This document shows, one piece after another, positions 9,052 through 18,900 of a DNA stretch of 64,000 nucleotides (the stretch's first letter is position 1; each line of letters opens with the position of its first letter). Location: contig NZ_QQAR01000017.1 in assembly GCF_003350375.1 (NCBI RefSeq), positions 1 to 64,000 on the forward strand. The letters are read 5' to 3'. The stretch comes from Flavobacterium sp. AG291. Its GTDB lineage: Bacteria; Bacteroidota; Bacteroidia; Flavobacteriales; Flavobacteriaceae. The notes under the pieces are model-generated. The model saw nothing but the letters and a program-made list of their open reading frames with translations. It did not search any database and was not told the DNA's origin. The translations under genes were made by a program, and so were the position numbers.

Positions 9052-9059
9052 TATATTTG
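9052..9059 (+). promoter_or_regulatory. -7 promoter element of the third lipoprotein gene
   Basis: TATATTTG matches TAnnTTTG and lies 24 bases before the start codon, just after the upstream terminator. The only nearby TTG (9035-9037) is closer than the usual spacing. Confidence 0.5.
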
Positions 9060-9083
9060 GACTGAAAAAATAAACAATTAACT

Positions 9084-9992
9084 ATGAAAAAGCTAAAAAT
9101 CAGTTCTGTTGTATTGATCCTTCTTACAGTATTCAGTTTTATCTCTTGTGATACAGAACCTGTAGATCCGGTTTTAAATAATAACAACAATAATGGAGGT
9201 AACCCAAATAACCCAAATACTCCGGGTGTATTTAAAGTTGACTACAATGGATCAACACATACTGCCATAACTGCTGCAGCTTCTCTTGGTAATGAACTTA
9301 TTCAGATTTCTGCTGTCTTTGGAACAAATGGTGAAGCTATCGGTATTGGTGTAGCAGCACCTCCGGTTGTAGGTACTTATGCTATGAATGATGATATTCT
9401 GATTGGATATAATCCAAGTGCTTCGTCTGAAGATAGCTATATAAACGCCACTAATGATGGCTATTTTGAAATTACAGCTATTGATACTGCTAATAAAACG
9501 GTTTCGGGTAAATTTAGTTTTAAAGGAACTTCTTTAAGTGATTCGTCAACGATTATGTTTACTAATGGTGTGTTTACGAATATCTCTTATACTGGAGAAG
9601 TAGGGGGAGGCAGTACACTTGATAATGTTTTTAAAGCAACTGTTGATAATGTAACTACAGATTATAGTGATGATACCCTTGGAGCGTATTTTGGAGTAGG
9701 TGATTCTGAATATGTTGTTATAACTGCTTTAGGCGATAAAAAAATCACTCTTCAGATTGATTACAACGCTGTACCTGGTACTTCTCAGTTTAAAGGGAAC
9801 ATTACACAGGGAATGCCTTTGGCTACTTTAACCGTTGATGGTGTAGAGTATACAAATATTACAGGAGGTAACCTTACAATTACTTATAATGATGGTGAGC
9901 GCATTACAGGAACTTTCAACTTCACAGTCAGAAATTCTGAAGGCGTGGCTATCCATACGGTAACCGGCGGTCAGTTTGATATCTTCTACTAA
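9084..9992 (+). CDS. Surface lipoprotein with two DUF6252-like domains
   Basis: A 302-residue lipoprotein. After a lipobox (FISC) comes the leader CDTEPVDPVLNNNNNN and an Asn/Pro spacer, then two DUF6252-like beta-rich units. The first starts at FKVDYNGSTHTAITA and ends with KTVSGKFSFKG...FTNGVFTNI; the second ends with ERITGTFNFTVRN. It has its own promoter element and terminator. The leader is shared with the gene at 8148 and the folded part with the gene at 7240, so the three genes look like recombined modules. Confidence 0.65.
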   Translation: MKKLKISSVVLILLTVFSFISCDTEPVDPVLNNNNNNGGNPNNPNTPGVFKVDYNGSTHTAITAAASLGNELIQISAVFGTNGEAIGIGVAAPPVVGTYAMNDDILIGYNPSASSEDSYINATNDGYFEITAIDTANKTVSGKFSFKGTSLSDSSTIMFTNGVFTNISYTGEVGGGSTLDNVFKATVDNVTTDYSDDTLGAYFGVGDSEYVVITALGDKKITLQIDYNAVPGTSQFKGNITQGMPLATLTVDGVEYTNITGGNLTITYNDGERITGTFNFTVRNSEGVAIHTVTGGQFDIFY

Positions 9993-10011
9993 GAAAGTAG
10001 TATAAAAAAAT

Positions 10012-10038
10012 AAAAATCCGCAGTCTGCGGATTTTTTT
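10012..10038 (+). terminator. Terminator after the third lipoprotein gene
   Basis: The stem AAAATCCGCA / TGCGGATTTT has a short loop and is followed by T residues. Confidence 0.88.
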
Positions 10039-10136
10039 ATGGCATAATGATTGTCATAAAAGTATGCAGGTATGATCTATATATGCCTCATTTTATTGAT
10101 ACAGAGGTTCTATGCTGATTTTCTTTTAAAATCGGC

Positions 10137-10144
10137 TAACTTTG
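10137..10144 (+). promoter_or_regulatory. -7 promoter element of lon
   Basis: TAACTTTG fits TAnnTTTG and lies 39 bases before the lon ATG. No TTG is found at the right distance, only a weak CTG. Confidence 0.45.
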
Positions 10145-10183
10145 TGTATCTATGTTTAATGACAAAATGACCTTTACAATAGT

Positions 10184-12634
10184 ATGGCGAATCAAAAAAT
10201 ATTAAATATTGACAGTTTGTCACTTCAGGAACTGGATACAGATGCGGAATTGATTCCGTTAATGACACCTGAGGATGAAGAAGAAATGAATAACGAACAA
10301 TTGCCTGAAACCCTGCCAATACTGCCATTGCGCAATATGGTGTTGTTTCCGGGAGTTGTTATCCCTATTACAGCAGGACGCGATAAGTCGATAAAACTTC
10401 TTAATGACGCCAATGCAGGCGGAAAAATCATTGGAGTTGTTGCTCAAAAAGACGAAAGTGTTGAAGAGCCCGCTATTGATGATATAAATACAGTAGGTAC
10501 GGTAGCGAGAATCCTTAGAGTGCTTAAAATGCCTGATGGTAACACCACGGTGATCCTTCAGGGTAAAAAGCGTTTTGAAATCGATCAGGTTATTACTGAT
10601 ACTCCTTACCTGCAGGCTACAATAAAAGAAGTTAATGAAGTAAGGCCGGCATCCGGTGAAGCGGAGTTTACTACTATTATTGAGTCGATCAAGGAACTTG
10701 CTATACAAATAATCAAGGAAAGCCCCAACATCCCTACTGAGGCTACTTTTGCTATCAAGAATATTGAAAGTAACTCTTTCCTTGTAAACTTTGTGTCGAG
10801 TAATATGAACCTTACTGTTGAGGAAAAACAGGCTCTACTTGCCGAAAATGACCTTAAAGCGAGAGCGCTTGAGACACTTCGCTATATGAATCTTGAGCTT
10901 CAGAAACTTGAATTGAAGAATGATATACAAAGTAAAGTTCGTTTTGATCTTGACCAACAGCAACGTGAGTATTTCCTGCATCAGCAGATGAAAACCATCC
11001 AGGAAGAATTGGGTGGTGTTTCGCACGATCAGGAAATCGAAGAGATGCGCCAAAAGGGCAAAGCTAAAAAATGGACCGAAAAGGTTAAATCCCATTTTGA
11101 TAAAGAGGTTGCCAAATTACAGCGCATGAATCCGCAGGTGGCGGAGTATGCAACTCAGCGTAATTATCTTGAGTTAATGCTTGACCTGCCTTGGAATGAA
11201 TTCTCTAAAGATAATTTTGACCTTAAGCATGCCGAGAAAGTACTTCATAAAGACCATTATGGGCTTGATGATGTAAAAAAACGTATTATAGAACACCTTG
11301 CGGTGCTTAAGCTTCGTAAGGATATGAAATCGCCTATACTTTGTTTATACGGCCCTCCGGGTGTTGGTAAGACTTCAATAGGTAAATCTGTAGCTGAGGC
11401 ATTAGGAAGAGAATATATACGTATTTCGCTTGGTGGACTTCGTGATGAGGCGGAAATAAGAGGACACAGGAAGACTTATATTGGTGCCATGCCGGGAAGA
11501 ATTATCCAAAGCCTTAAAAAGGCGGGTACTTCTAATCCTGTATTTGTGCTGGATGAGATTGATAAGCTTAGTGTGAGCAATCAGGGTGATCCGTCATCTG
11601 CATTGCTGGAAGTGCTTGATCCGGAACAAAACAAAGAATTCTATGATAATTTCCTTGAGCTTGGTTTTGATCTTAGTAAAGTAATGTTTATCGCTACATC
11701 GAATAACCTTTCTACCATTCAGCCTGCACTTCGCGACAGGATGGAAATCATCAACATGACAGGTTATACGATAGAGGAGAAGGTTGAAATCGCTAAAAAA
11801 CACCTTGTTCCCAAACAGATAAAAGAGCATGGCCTTGAATCGAAAGATCTGACTATTGGTAAAAAACAGATAGAAAAGATTGTTACGGGTTATACTCGCG
11901 AGTCGGGTGTAAGAGGATTGGAAAAACAAATCGCTAAAGTGATACGTCATTATGCGAAGTGTATTGCAATGGAAGAAGAATTTAATTCTAAAGTTACAGA
12001 AGAGGATGTTCTTGAAATTCTTGGTGCTCCTAAAATGGAACGCGATAAATATGAGAACAACGAAGTTGCCGGTGTGGTAACAGGTCTTGCGTGGACCAGT
12101 GTAGGGGGCGATATCCTTTTCATTGAGTCGATACTTTCTAAAGGTAAAGGCCACATGACAATGACAGGTAACCTTGGTACTGTAATGAAAGAGTCGGCTA
12201 CTATAGCACTTGAATACATTAAATCAAATGCAGAGCAACTGGGTATTGATCCGGAAGTTATCAATAATTATAATATTCATATACACGTGCCTGAAGGTGC
12301 CACGCCTAAAGATGGGCCGAGTGCAGGTGTGGCTATGCTGACATCTTTAGTGTCTACTTTTACTCAGAAACGTGTTAAGAAAAGCCTTGCCATGACAGGC
12401 GAGATTACATTGCGAGGAAGAGTATTACCTGTGGGTGGAATTAAAGAAAAGATACTTGCTGCAAAAAGGGCAAATATTAAGGAAATCATTATGTGTGAGG
12501 ATAACAGGAGGGATGTAGAGGAGATTAATCAGGATTATCTTCAGGGGCTGACTTTTCACTATGTAACCAAAATGGAAGATGTTATTAAACATGCTATAAC
12601 CGATCAAAAAGCGAAAAATGCTAAAACGCTTTAA
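10184..12634 (+). CDS. lon: ATP-dependent protease La (Lon)
   Basis: An 816-residue Lon protease that degrades misfolded and regulatory proteins in the cytosol. Domains in order are a LON N-terminal substrate-binding domain (about 45-240, starting LPILPLRNMVLFPG), a helical linker, an AAA+ module with Walker A GPPGVGKT (390-397) and Walker B VFVLDEIDKL, and the serine-lysine protease domain. Ser713 in DGPSAG and Lys756 in GGIKEK are 43 residues apart, as in E. coli Lon (S679/K722). Length is typical. It is flanked by terminators on both sides, so it is monocistronic. Confidence 0.97.
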   Translation: MANQKILNIDSLSLQELDTDAELIPLMTPEDEEEMNNEQLPETLPILPLRNMVLFPGVVIPITAGRDKSIKLLNDANAGGKIIGVVAQKDESVEEPAIDDINTVGTVARILRVLKMPDGNTTVILQGKKRFEIDQVITDTPYLQATIKEVNEVRPASGEAEFTTIIESIKELAIQIIKESPNIPTEATFAIKNIESNSFLVNFVSSNMNLTVEEKQALLAENDLKARALETLRYMNLELQKLELKNDIQSKVRFDLDQQQREYFLHQQMKTIQEELGGVSHDQEIEEMRQKGKAKKWTEKVKSHFDKEVAKLQRMNPQVAEYATQRNYLELMLDLPWNEFSKDNFDLKHAEKVLHKDHYGLDDVKKRIIEHLAVLKLRKDMKSPILCLYGPPGVGKTSIGKSVAEALGREYIRISLGGLRDEAEIRGHRKTYIGAMPGRIIQSLKKAGTSNPVFVLDEIDKLSVSNQGDPSSALLEVLDPEQNKEFYDNFLELGFDLSKVMFIATSNNLSTIQPALRDRMEIINMTGYTIEEKVEIAKKHLVPKQIKEHGLESKDLTIGKKQIEKIVTGYTRESGVRGLEKQIAKVIRHYAKCIAMEEEFNSKVTEEDVLEILGAPKMERDKYENNEVAGVVTGLAWTSVGGDILFIESILSKGKGHMTMTGNLGTVMKESATIALEYIKSNAEQLGIDPEVINNYNIHIHVPEGATPKDGPSAGVAMLTSLVSTFTQKRVKKSLAMTGEITLRGRVLPVGGIKEKILAAKRANIKEIIMCEDNRRDVEEINQDYLQGLTFHYVTKMEDVIKHAITDQKAKNAKTL

Positions 12635-12650
12635 AACAGGTTAAATCATA

Positions 12651-12687
12651 AAAAAAAACGGCTAAAATTTCTTAGCCGTTTTTTTAT
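12651..12687 (+). terminator. Terminator after lon
   Basis: The stem AACGGCTAA / TTAGCCGTT is followed by a T run. Confidence 0.88.
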
Positions 12688-12743
12688 TTAAAAATAATAT
12701 CTTCGCATCTGCGTTATAGTATGCGAAATCCTATAAAACCACA

Positions 12744-13763
12744 ATGTTTAAAAACCGGTATCTTTTACTCATCCTACTGTACACCACTTTGTCTTTTAGC
12801 CAGATAGGAGGTAAATATACCTATCAGTTCTTAAATCTTGTTACCTCTCCACGGCAGGCTGCTCTTGGCGGAAAAGTTGTTACCCTTTACGATTATGACG
12901 TAAATCAGGCTATTTTTAATCCTGCTACCATTAATCCTGAGATGGATAATCATCTTTCTGCCAATTATGGTAATTATTATGGTGAAGTCGCTTATGGTAC
13001 GGCTGCCTATGCCTATACTTGGGACAGACACGTACAAACTTTTCATGTAGGAGTTAATTATGTAGATTACGGTACTTTTGAAGGCCGTGACGAAGCCGGG
13101 CTGATAACAGGTGATTTTACAGGTAGTGAAATCGCGCTTTCATTAGGATATTCTTATAATGTACCTTACACCGATCTTTATATTGGAGCCAATGCTAAGT
13201 TCATATCATCAACCCTGGAGAGTTATCACTCTTTTGGTGCTGCTGTAGATATTGGTGCTATTCTTATCGATGAGGACAATGATATTAATTACGGACTTGT
13301 AATACGTAATGCAGGTATGCAGCTTTCTACCTATGCAGGCACACGCGAGCAGCTTCCTTTAGAGATTATTGCAGGGATTTCTCAGGAGATGGAAAATGTA
13401 CCATTAAGATGGCACATTACACTTGAGAATCTTCAGCAATGGAATATAGCTTTTTCCAATCCTAACCGTGCCGAGCAGGGTATAGACGGAGGAACAACAG
13501 AGGAAAAGGTTTCTTTCTTTAATAATGCGCTACGACATGTTATTCTGGGAGCTGAATTCCTTCCGGGAAAGAGTTTTAATCTTCGTGTAGGGTATAACTT
13601 CAGGAGAGCTGAAGAACTACGCTTAGAGGACAAACGAAGTTTTTCAGGAATTTCGGCAGGGGTAGGTATTAGATTTGGTAAATTGCGCTTTGATTATTCG
13701 TATTCACGATATACTCTTGCAGCAAATACCAGCCTTTTTGGCTTAATGATTAACTTACAGTAA
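12744..13763 (+). CDS. porQ: T9SS component PorQ
   Basis: A 339-residue outer-membrane beta-barrel with a signal peptide (cleavage about residue 19, SFSQ). The mature start GGKYTYQFLNLVTSPRQAAL and the later NPATINPEMDNHLSANYG are characteristic of PorQ, a subunit of the type IX secretion attachment complex that links the sortase PorU to the outer membrane. The neighbour cmk begins 3 bases after the stop, a pairing also known from Porphyromonas gingivalis. A -7-like TATCTTCG lies at 12698-12705. Confidence 0.88.
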   Translation: MFKNRYLLLILLYTTLSFSQIGGKYTYQFLNLVTSPRQAALGGKVVTLYDYDVNQAIFNPATINPEMDNHLSANYGNYYGEVAYGTAAYAYTWDRHVQTFHVGVNYVDYGTFEGRDEAGLITGDFTGSEIALSLGYSYNVPYTDLYIGANAKFISSTLESYHSFGAAVDIGAILIDEDNDINYGLVIRNAGMQLSTYAGTREQLPLEIIAGISQEMENVPLRWHITLENLQQWNIAFSNPNRAEQGIDGGTTEEKVSFFNNALRHVILGAEFLPGKSFNLRVGYNFRRAEELRLEDKRSFSGISAGVGIRFGKLRFDYSYSRYTLAANTSLFGLMINLQ

Positions 13764-13766
13764 GAT

Positions 13767-14459
13767 TTGGATAAAAAAATTACCATAGCAATAGACGGTT
13801 TTTCCTCAACAGGTAAAAGCACCCTGGCAAAACAACTTGCAAGGCAATTAGGATATGTATATGTTGATACCGGAGCGATGTATCGTGCGGTTACCCTTTA
13901 TGCAATGCGAAATGGCTTTATTACAGAAGGTGCTTTTGACAGGGAAGGATTAGTCGAAAGCCTTGATAATATTACACTTCGTTTTGTGTACAATCCTGAA
14001 CTTGAACTTGCGGAAATGTTTCTAAATGGTGAGAATGTTGAAAAACAAATAAGAACATTAGAGGTTTCTAAACTTGTAAGTTATGTTGCCGAAGTACACG
14101 AAGTTCGTGTTAAGCTTGTGGAGCAGCAAAAGCATATGGGAGACCATAAAGGTGTGGTTATGGATGGAAGGGATATAGGCACAGTTGTGTTCCCGGATGC
14201 TGAACTTAAGATATTCATGAATTCTGCACCTGAAGTACGTGCACAACGTCGTTTTAAAGAGCTGACAGGACTTGGCCAGGTTGTTACTTATGACGACGTG
14301 TACAAAAATGTTGTTGAGCGTGATCATGTTGATACTCACCGAAAAGATTCACCTCTAGTAAAGGCCGATGACGCGATTGAGATGGATAATTCTAATATTT
14401 CCAAGCAGGAACAGCTTGATAAGGTGTTGGTTCTTGCAAAAGCGCTGATTTACGGCTAA
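13767..14459 (+). CDS. cmk: (d)CMP kinase
   Basis: A 230-residue cytidylate kinase that phosphorylates CMP and dCMP in pyrimidine salvage. The P-loop is GFSSTGKST near the N terminus, followed by YVDTGAMYRAVTL, the CMP-binding VMDGRDIGTVVFPDA and the lid-region RAQRRFKEL. The start is TTG: the codon two places upstream is the porQ stop and no ATG is available before the P-loop. It is coupled to porQ with a 3-base gap and followed after 3 bases by a small membrane protein, so all three form one operon. Confidence 0.93.
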   Translation: MDKKITIAIDGFSSTGKSTLAKQLARQLGYVYVDTGAMYRAVTLYAMRNGFITEGAFDREGLVESLDNITLRFVYNPELELAEMFLNGENVEKQIRTLEVSKLVSYVAEVHEVRVKLVEQQKHMGDHKGVVMDGRDIGTVVFPDAELKIFMNSAPEVRAQRRFKELTGLGQVVTYDDVYKNVVERDHVDTHRKDSPLVKADDAIEMDNSNISKQEQLDKVLVLAKALIYG

Positions 14460-14462
14460 ACT

Positions 14463-14645
14463 ATGCTGAATAAAGTTGCTGTGCTCATTGTCGCTGTGGT
14501 TTTTATGCAGCTAATATACTTTCTTCTTAAAAGTTCAAAAGAACGCCTTAAAAGCGGTAATACATATTTTAAAGGTAGAGAATATGTCAGAGGATGTTTT
14601 CTCCTTGTTCTTTTTGTTCTCCTAATTCTTTTTATGCTGTTTTAA
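14463..14645 (+). CDS. Small two-helix membrane protein
   Basis: A 60-residue protein with two hydrophobic helices (about 4-23 and 44-60) joined by a basic loop (KSSKERLKSGNTYFKGRE). The N and C termini should lie on the same side of the membrane. No family is recognised. It starts 3 bases after the cmk stop and is probably translated as part of the porQ-cmk unit. Confidence 0.55.
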   Translation: MLNKVAVLIVAVVFMQLIYFLLKSSKERLKSGNTYFKGREYVRGCFLLVLFVLLILFMLF

Positions 14646-14751
14646 TCAATTGGCTTGCTTGATATTAAAACATAATTAACTTTACTATTTCTTAATAATC
14701 AAAGCGGTTTTTAATTAATAGATTTGCGGTTTTGATGCAAAAAGTTAATCT

Positions 14752-15963
14752 ATGCGTATAAAAGCAAGGCTTACTGTCATGAATTTTCTTCAGTTTTTTA
14801 TCTGGGGATCATGGCTTATTTCTCTGGGAAGTTACATGGGTGGTGTTCTTGGTTTTTCCGGAATACAGATTGGAAGTGTTTTTACCACAATGGGTATTGC
14901 TTCATTATTCATGCCCGGACTGTTGGGAATTGTAGCAGATCGCTGGCTAAATGCCGAACGCGTATTAGGAATCAGTCATATTATAGCGGCTTTATTTTTA
15001 ATATATGCTTCTACGCTTACTGATTTTCCTTCATTTTACATTGCTATTTTACTACATTCCTTTTTTTATATGCCTACGATTGCACTAAACAATGCGGTGT
15101 CGTATGCGCTATTGGAAAGAAATAATTCTAATATCGTTAAAGAATTTCCTCCCATAAGGGTAATGGGAACAGTAGGTTTTGTTGTAGCTATGTGGGTAAT
15201 CGATTTTTGTGGATGGACACAAAGCCCGTATCAACTTTATGTTAGTGCCGGTGCGGGTATATTTTTAGGGATATATTCTTTTACTATGCCTGCAGTAGTG
15301 CCGGCTCATAATCCTGAGAAAAAAAGTTTTGCTTCGGCGTTAGGGCTTGATGCCTTTGTGCTTTTCCGAAGAAAGAAGATGGCTGTTTTCTTTGTATTTG
15401 CCATGTTGCTTGGTGCGGCACTTCAGATAACCAATGCTTTTGGAGGTCCTTTCCTTGATGATTTTAAAACAACTCATCCAAATTCATTTGCTGTTCAGCG
15501 TCCAAATATATTATTATCAATTTCGCAGATATCCGAAACCCTTTTCATTCTGAGTATACCATTTTTCCTGAATCGTTTTGGGATTAAAAGGATAATGTTG
15601 TTCAGCATGCTGGCATGGGTATTACGTTTTGGTTTTTTTGCCCTTGGTGATCCTGATGAAAGGTTTTGGCTACTGTTGTTATCGATGATAGTGTATGGAA
15701 TGGCCTTTGACTTCTTTAATATTTCGGGATCATTGTTTGTAGAGAAAGAAGCTGAACCTACAATACGTTCGAGTGCACAGGGATTGTTCATGATTATGTG
15801 TAACGGTGTAGGAGCTATTATTGGTGGACTTGCGAGTGGCTGGGTGGTAGATCATTTTACCGTAAATGGTGTAAAAGACTGGCAAAGCATTTGGTTTACT
15901 TTTGCTACTTATGCATTACTGCTGGCTATCATATTTCCAATAGCTTTCAGGGAGAAGAAGTAA
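14752..15963 (+). CDS. Nucleoside permease, NupG/NHS-type MFS transporter
   Basis: A 403-residue membrane protein with about 12 helices. The opening MNFLQFFIWGSWLISLGSYM and the segment LGISHIIAALFLIYAS match the nucleoside:H+ symporter (NHS, NupG/XapB-like) family of the MFS. IRSSAQGLFMIMCNGVGA is the conserved segment of helices 10-11. It should import nucleosides, which suits the nearby cmk. The upstream gap of about 105 bases suggests its own promoter. Confidence 0.85.
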   Translation: MRIKARLTVMNFLQFFIWGSWLISLGSYMGGVLGFSGIQIGSVFTTMGIASLFMPGLLGIVADRWLNAERVLGISHIIAALFLIYASTLTDFPSFYIAILLHSFFYMPTIALNNAVSYALLERNNSNIVKEFPPIRVMGTVGFVVAMWVIDFCGWTQSPYQLYVSAGAGIFLGIYSFTMPAVVPAHNPEKKSFASALGLDAFVLFRRKKMAVFFVFAMLLGAALQITNAFGGPFLDDFKTTHPNSFAVQRPNILLSISQISETLFILSIPFFLNRFGIKRIMLFSMLAWVLRFGFFALGDPDERFWLLLLSMIVYGMAFDFFNISGSLFVEKEAEPTIRSSAQGLFMIMCNGVGAIIGGLASGWVVDHFTVNGVKDWQSIWFTFATYALLLAIIFPIAFREKK

Positions 15964-15987
15964 TACGTGTCAAATCGTTAAATATCT

Positions 15988-18900
15988 CTATCGTATCATG
16001 GAGAAATGTCCTTTAAGTTCCTGTCCGTTTTGGCGTTTTACTACAAACCAATAATCGGTAGCCGGAAGCTTATAGCCATTTAGTGTTCCATCCCAACCTT
16101 TACTGTCAGCTCCAAATCCGGTTATAAGCTTACCGTATCTGTCGTAGATATAAATCAGCATATCAGGTTCGAGTATCGACATGTATATTTTCCAGTATTC
16201 GTTAATTCCATCCCCGTTTGGAGTAAAGAATTTAGGATAGGTTAGTATATAAGCATCAAAAGTATCCAGACCACAATCAAATTCGTCTTTAACGTAAATG
16301 GTATATTGTCCAGGAGGAAGGTTATTAAAGGTAGGTGAATTTTGGAAATGAATGTTATCAATCGAATACAGGTAGCTGCTTGGTATAGCTGTTGTTTCCA
16401 TAACAACTGTCAACACATTATCCTGATCGGTCCAGTCTTTTATAGTAACCGTATTAATAACAGGTATCGGTGATTTTACCACTTCCACAGTTTTAGAACC
16501 TTCACAGCCTATGTCGTCTTTTACGGTAACCGTATAATTCCCTTCATCACTTACGGTAATACTCTCAGGACCAATAATGTTTACTGTTCCCGAATCATTT
16601 GTCCATTTGTAATACGGATATCCACTGTCGGCAGTTATGGTAACGTCCTCACCTTCGCAGCCTCCCCATCTTTCTTTCATGTTGAGTACAGGCATAGGGT
16701 TAACAGTTAGTTTAAACCATGTAACGGCAGCACAATCAAAGCTCAAATCATGTGTTGCTCTTGCATATATGGTTGCAGTACCTGTTATTAAGTTAGATGG
16801 ATCCGGAATGGGATTAATACCTGATTCAGCTTCATTTAAAGATGTATGGTAGGTGATGGTTACATCTGACGGATCCTGGTCGTCGAGTATTATTGGTGTA
16901 TAAGGGGTGATGTTGAAAGATTCTTTGTTGTCACCATCCTGATCACATAATGACATACCGTTTAATAATGAAGGGTGCGGAACATATACTAACGGAGGGA
17001 TTTCAGCTATATTAAATGTTAGTGGCTGAGTGTGATTACAAGGGTCACTGACCTCGACTGTATATACACCCGATGTTAATCCGGAGAATACATTGTTGGT
17101 GCCATTATCAACTAGGTACGCATCGCCATTATGACTAACGATTTTGTATGTAAGCGGAGGTACGCCTACGGCATCTATCAAAACATCTCCTGAGTTTCCG
17201 GAACAGTTTAAGCTTACTGCACCGTTTACAAATAAATCGCCGAAATATTCGAATTCGTAAAGTGTTGGTGTGCAAAACTTGGTTGTTTCTAAATTCTCAC
17301 CATTTCCGAAAGTTGTAAATTGTTTTATTACCCTAAATTTTCCACTTGGATAAATTAAGTTATAGTGAGTAGTGTTGTTTGTTAGTTTTAATGCATTACT
17401 GTCAGCAAGAGTGATACCGGGAACAGGATAGCCAAGAACCTGGGTTCCTTCTTCATATTCGTCTCCGAGTGGATTAGGGTTACGCCACTTTCCGGTAGTT
17501 TCGTCCCATAACTGAAGATAAAAGCCTACAAAAGCGGTACCTGTACTCTGATGATTGATAAAAATGTCAAAAGATCCACAATGGGGAATAAGGACATATT
17601 CTTCAGTGGTTATTTTGTATTCGGGTACTACAGCATTAGCAAATGTCATCTCTATATCGTCGTCACAGTCATTATGTGCCTTGAATTTATATTGTCCGGG
17701 AGGAAGATGATCGATGTAGACTCCTTGACTTGGGATTACATACTGAGTTACTTCATAAGGAAGTGGATGGTCATTACTAAACGCTTCCGGTGCAGCTGTT
17801 ATTTCTACATAGGTATATCCATTCGCAGCTCCTGTTAATGCGAGGGTGCCATAGCCAATTTCACAATCAGGACGAGAAAGGTATGACGATACATCTCCTT
17901 TATAGGGTAGGATTTTAAAAGGTACAGGAGGATAAGTTACACCGCAGGTATCTTTCATAACTATAAAATAATCGCCGGGAGGAAGTCCTCCTACTATAAC
18001 CTTATCTCTTATTGTATTTTGGTTTATAATATATTGAGATATATCTACATCGTATGTTGTCGAATATTCAGGAGGGCCGGCTGTAATGGCAGCTTCAGCC
18101 ATTGGGAGACCTGGTATAAAAGCGTCAATGCTTCCGCCTGCAATACAGGTTGAAGGATAGGTAATAACTGTTGGTTCAATTTCAGGAATTTCAAGAGTAA
18201 CAGTTGGTGTTACTCCATCAGGTGTTCTGTTGCAGGTGTCATGAATTTTAACTGTATAGTCGCCAAATGGAAGAGGGTTGTTTTCATCTCCAAAAATTAT
18301 AGGCATGTCAGCGGCAGTATAGGGGCCGGGATATTGTGCGTTATAGTCGGCAGGATTAAAGCCTGCAGGAGGATTAACAAATTCTAAAGTAAAAGGGCCA
18401 TAAAATTTTCCAAACCTGTATTTAAGGCCTTTTTGCAAGCAGGCTAGCTCTATCATTTCGCCACTGCCTGTCAGTAGAATATCTATAGGGAATTCATCAG
18501 AAGCGATTACAGTTCCGCAGGTATCAGTAAATTCTACATTATAATGACATGGTTCATTATAGTGGTAATCAATAATTACTGATACCGGTGCCATTACTAG
18601 TTCACCTGTTGTTATGGTCTCGTTGTATATGTTTACTGTGCCATCATAATGAGTTACTGTGAATTTAGCTGTAAAAGGATAAGTGAGAGATACATTGTTT
18701 GTGCTAAGTAAATCATTTTTGATAGTTAACTTGTCACAGGCCGGTAGCTCTATATCCGGGAATTGTGCTGATGATACGGCATACTCGGGAATCTCTTCAA
18801 AAAGCGTTATAGAGTGTGGGATACCTACGCCGCAGCCGTTAGTTACTACTATTGAATATAAAACATTTTGAGTAAGTCCAGTAAATATGTTTGAACTCTG

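Noticed and set aside
11594..12154. 186-residue frame antisense to lon
   Set aside because: Composition is that of reversed coding sequence and no motif is visible; lon itself is intact here.
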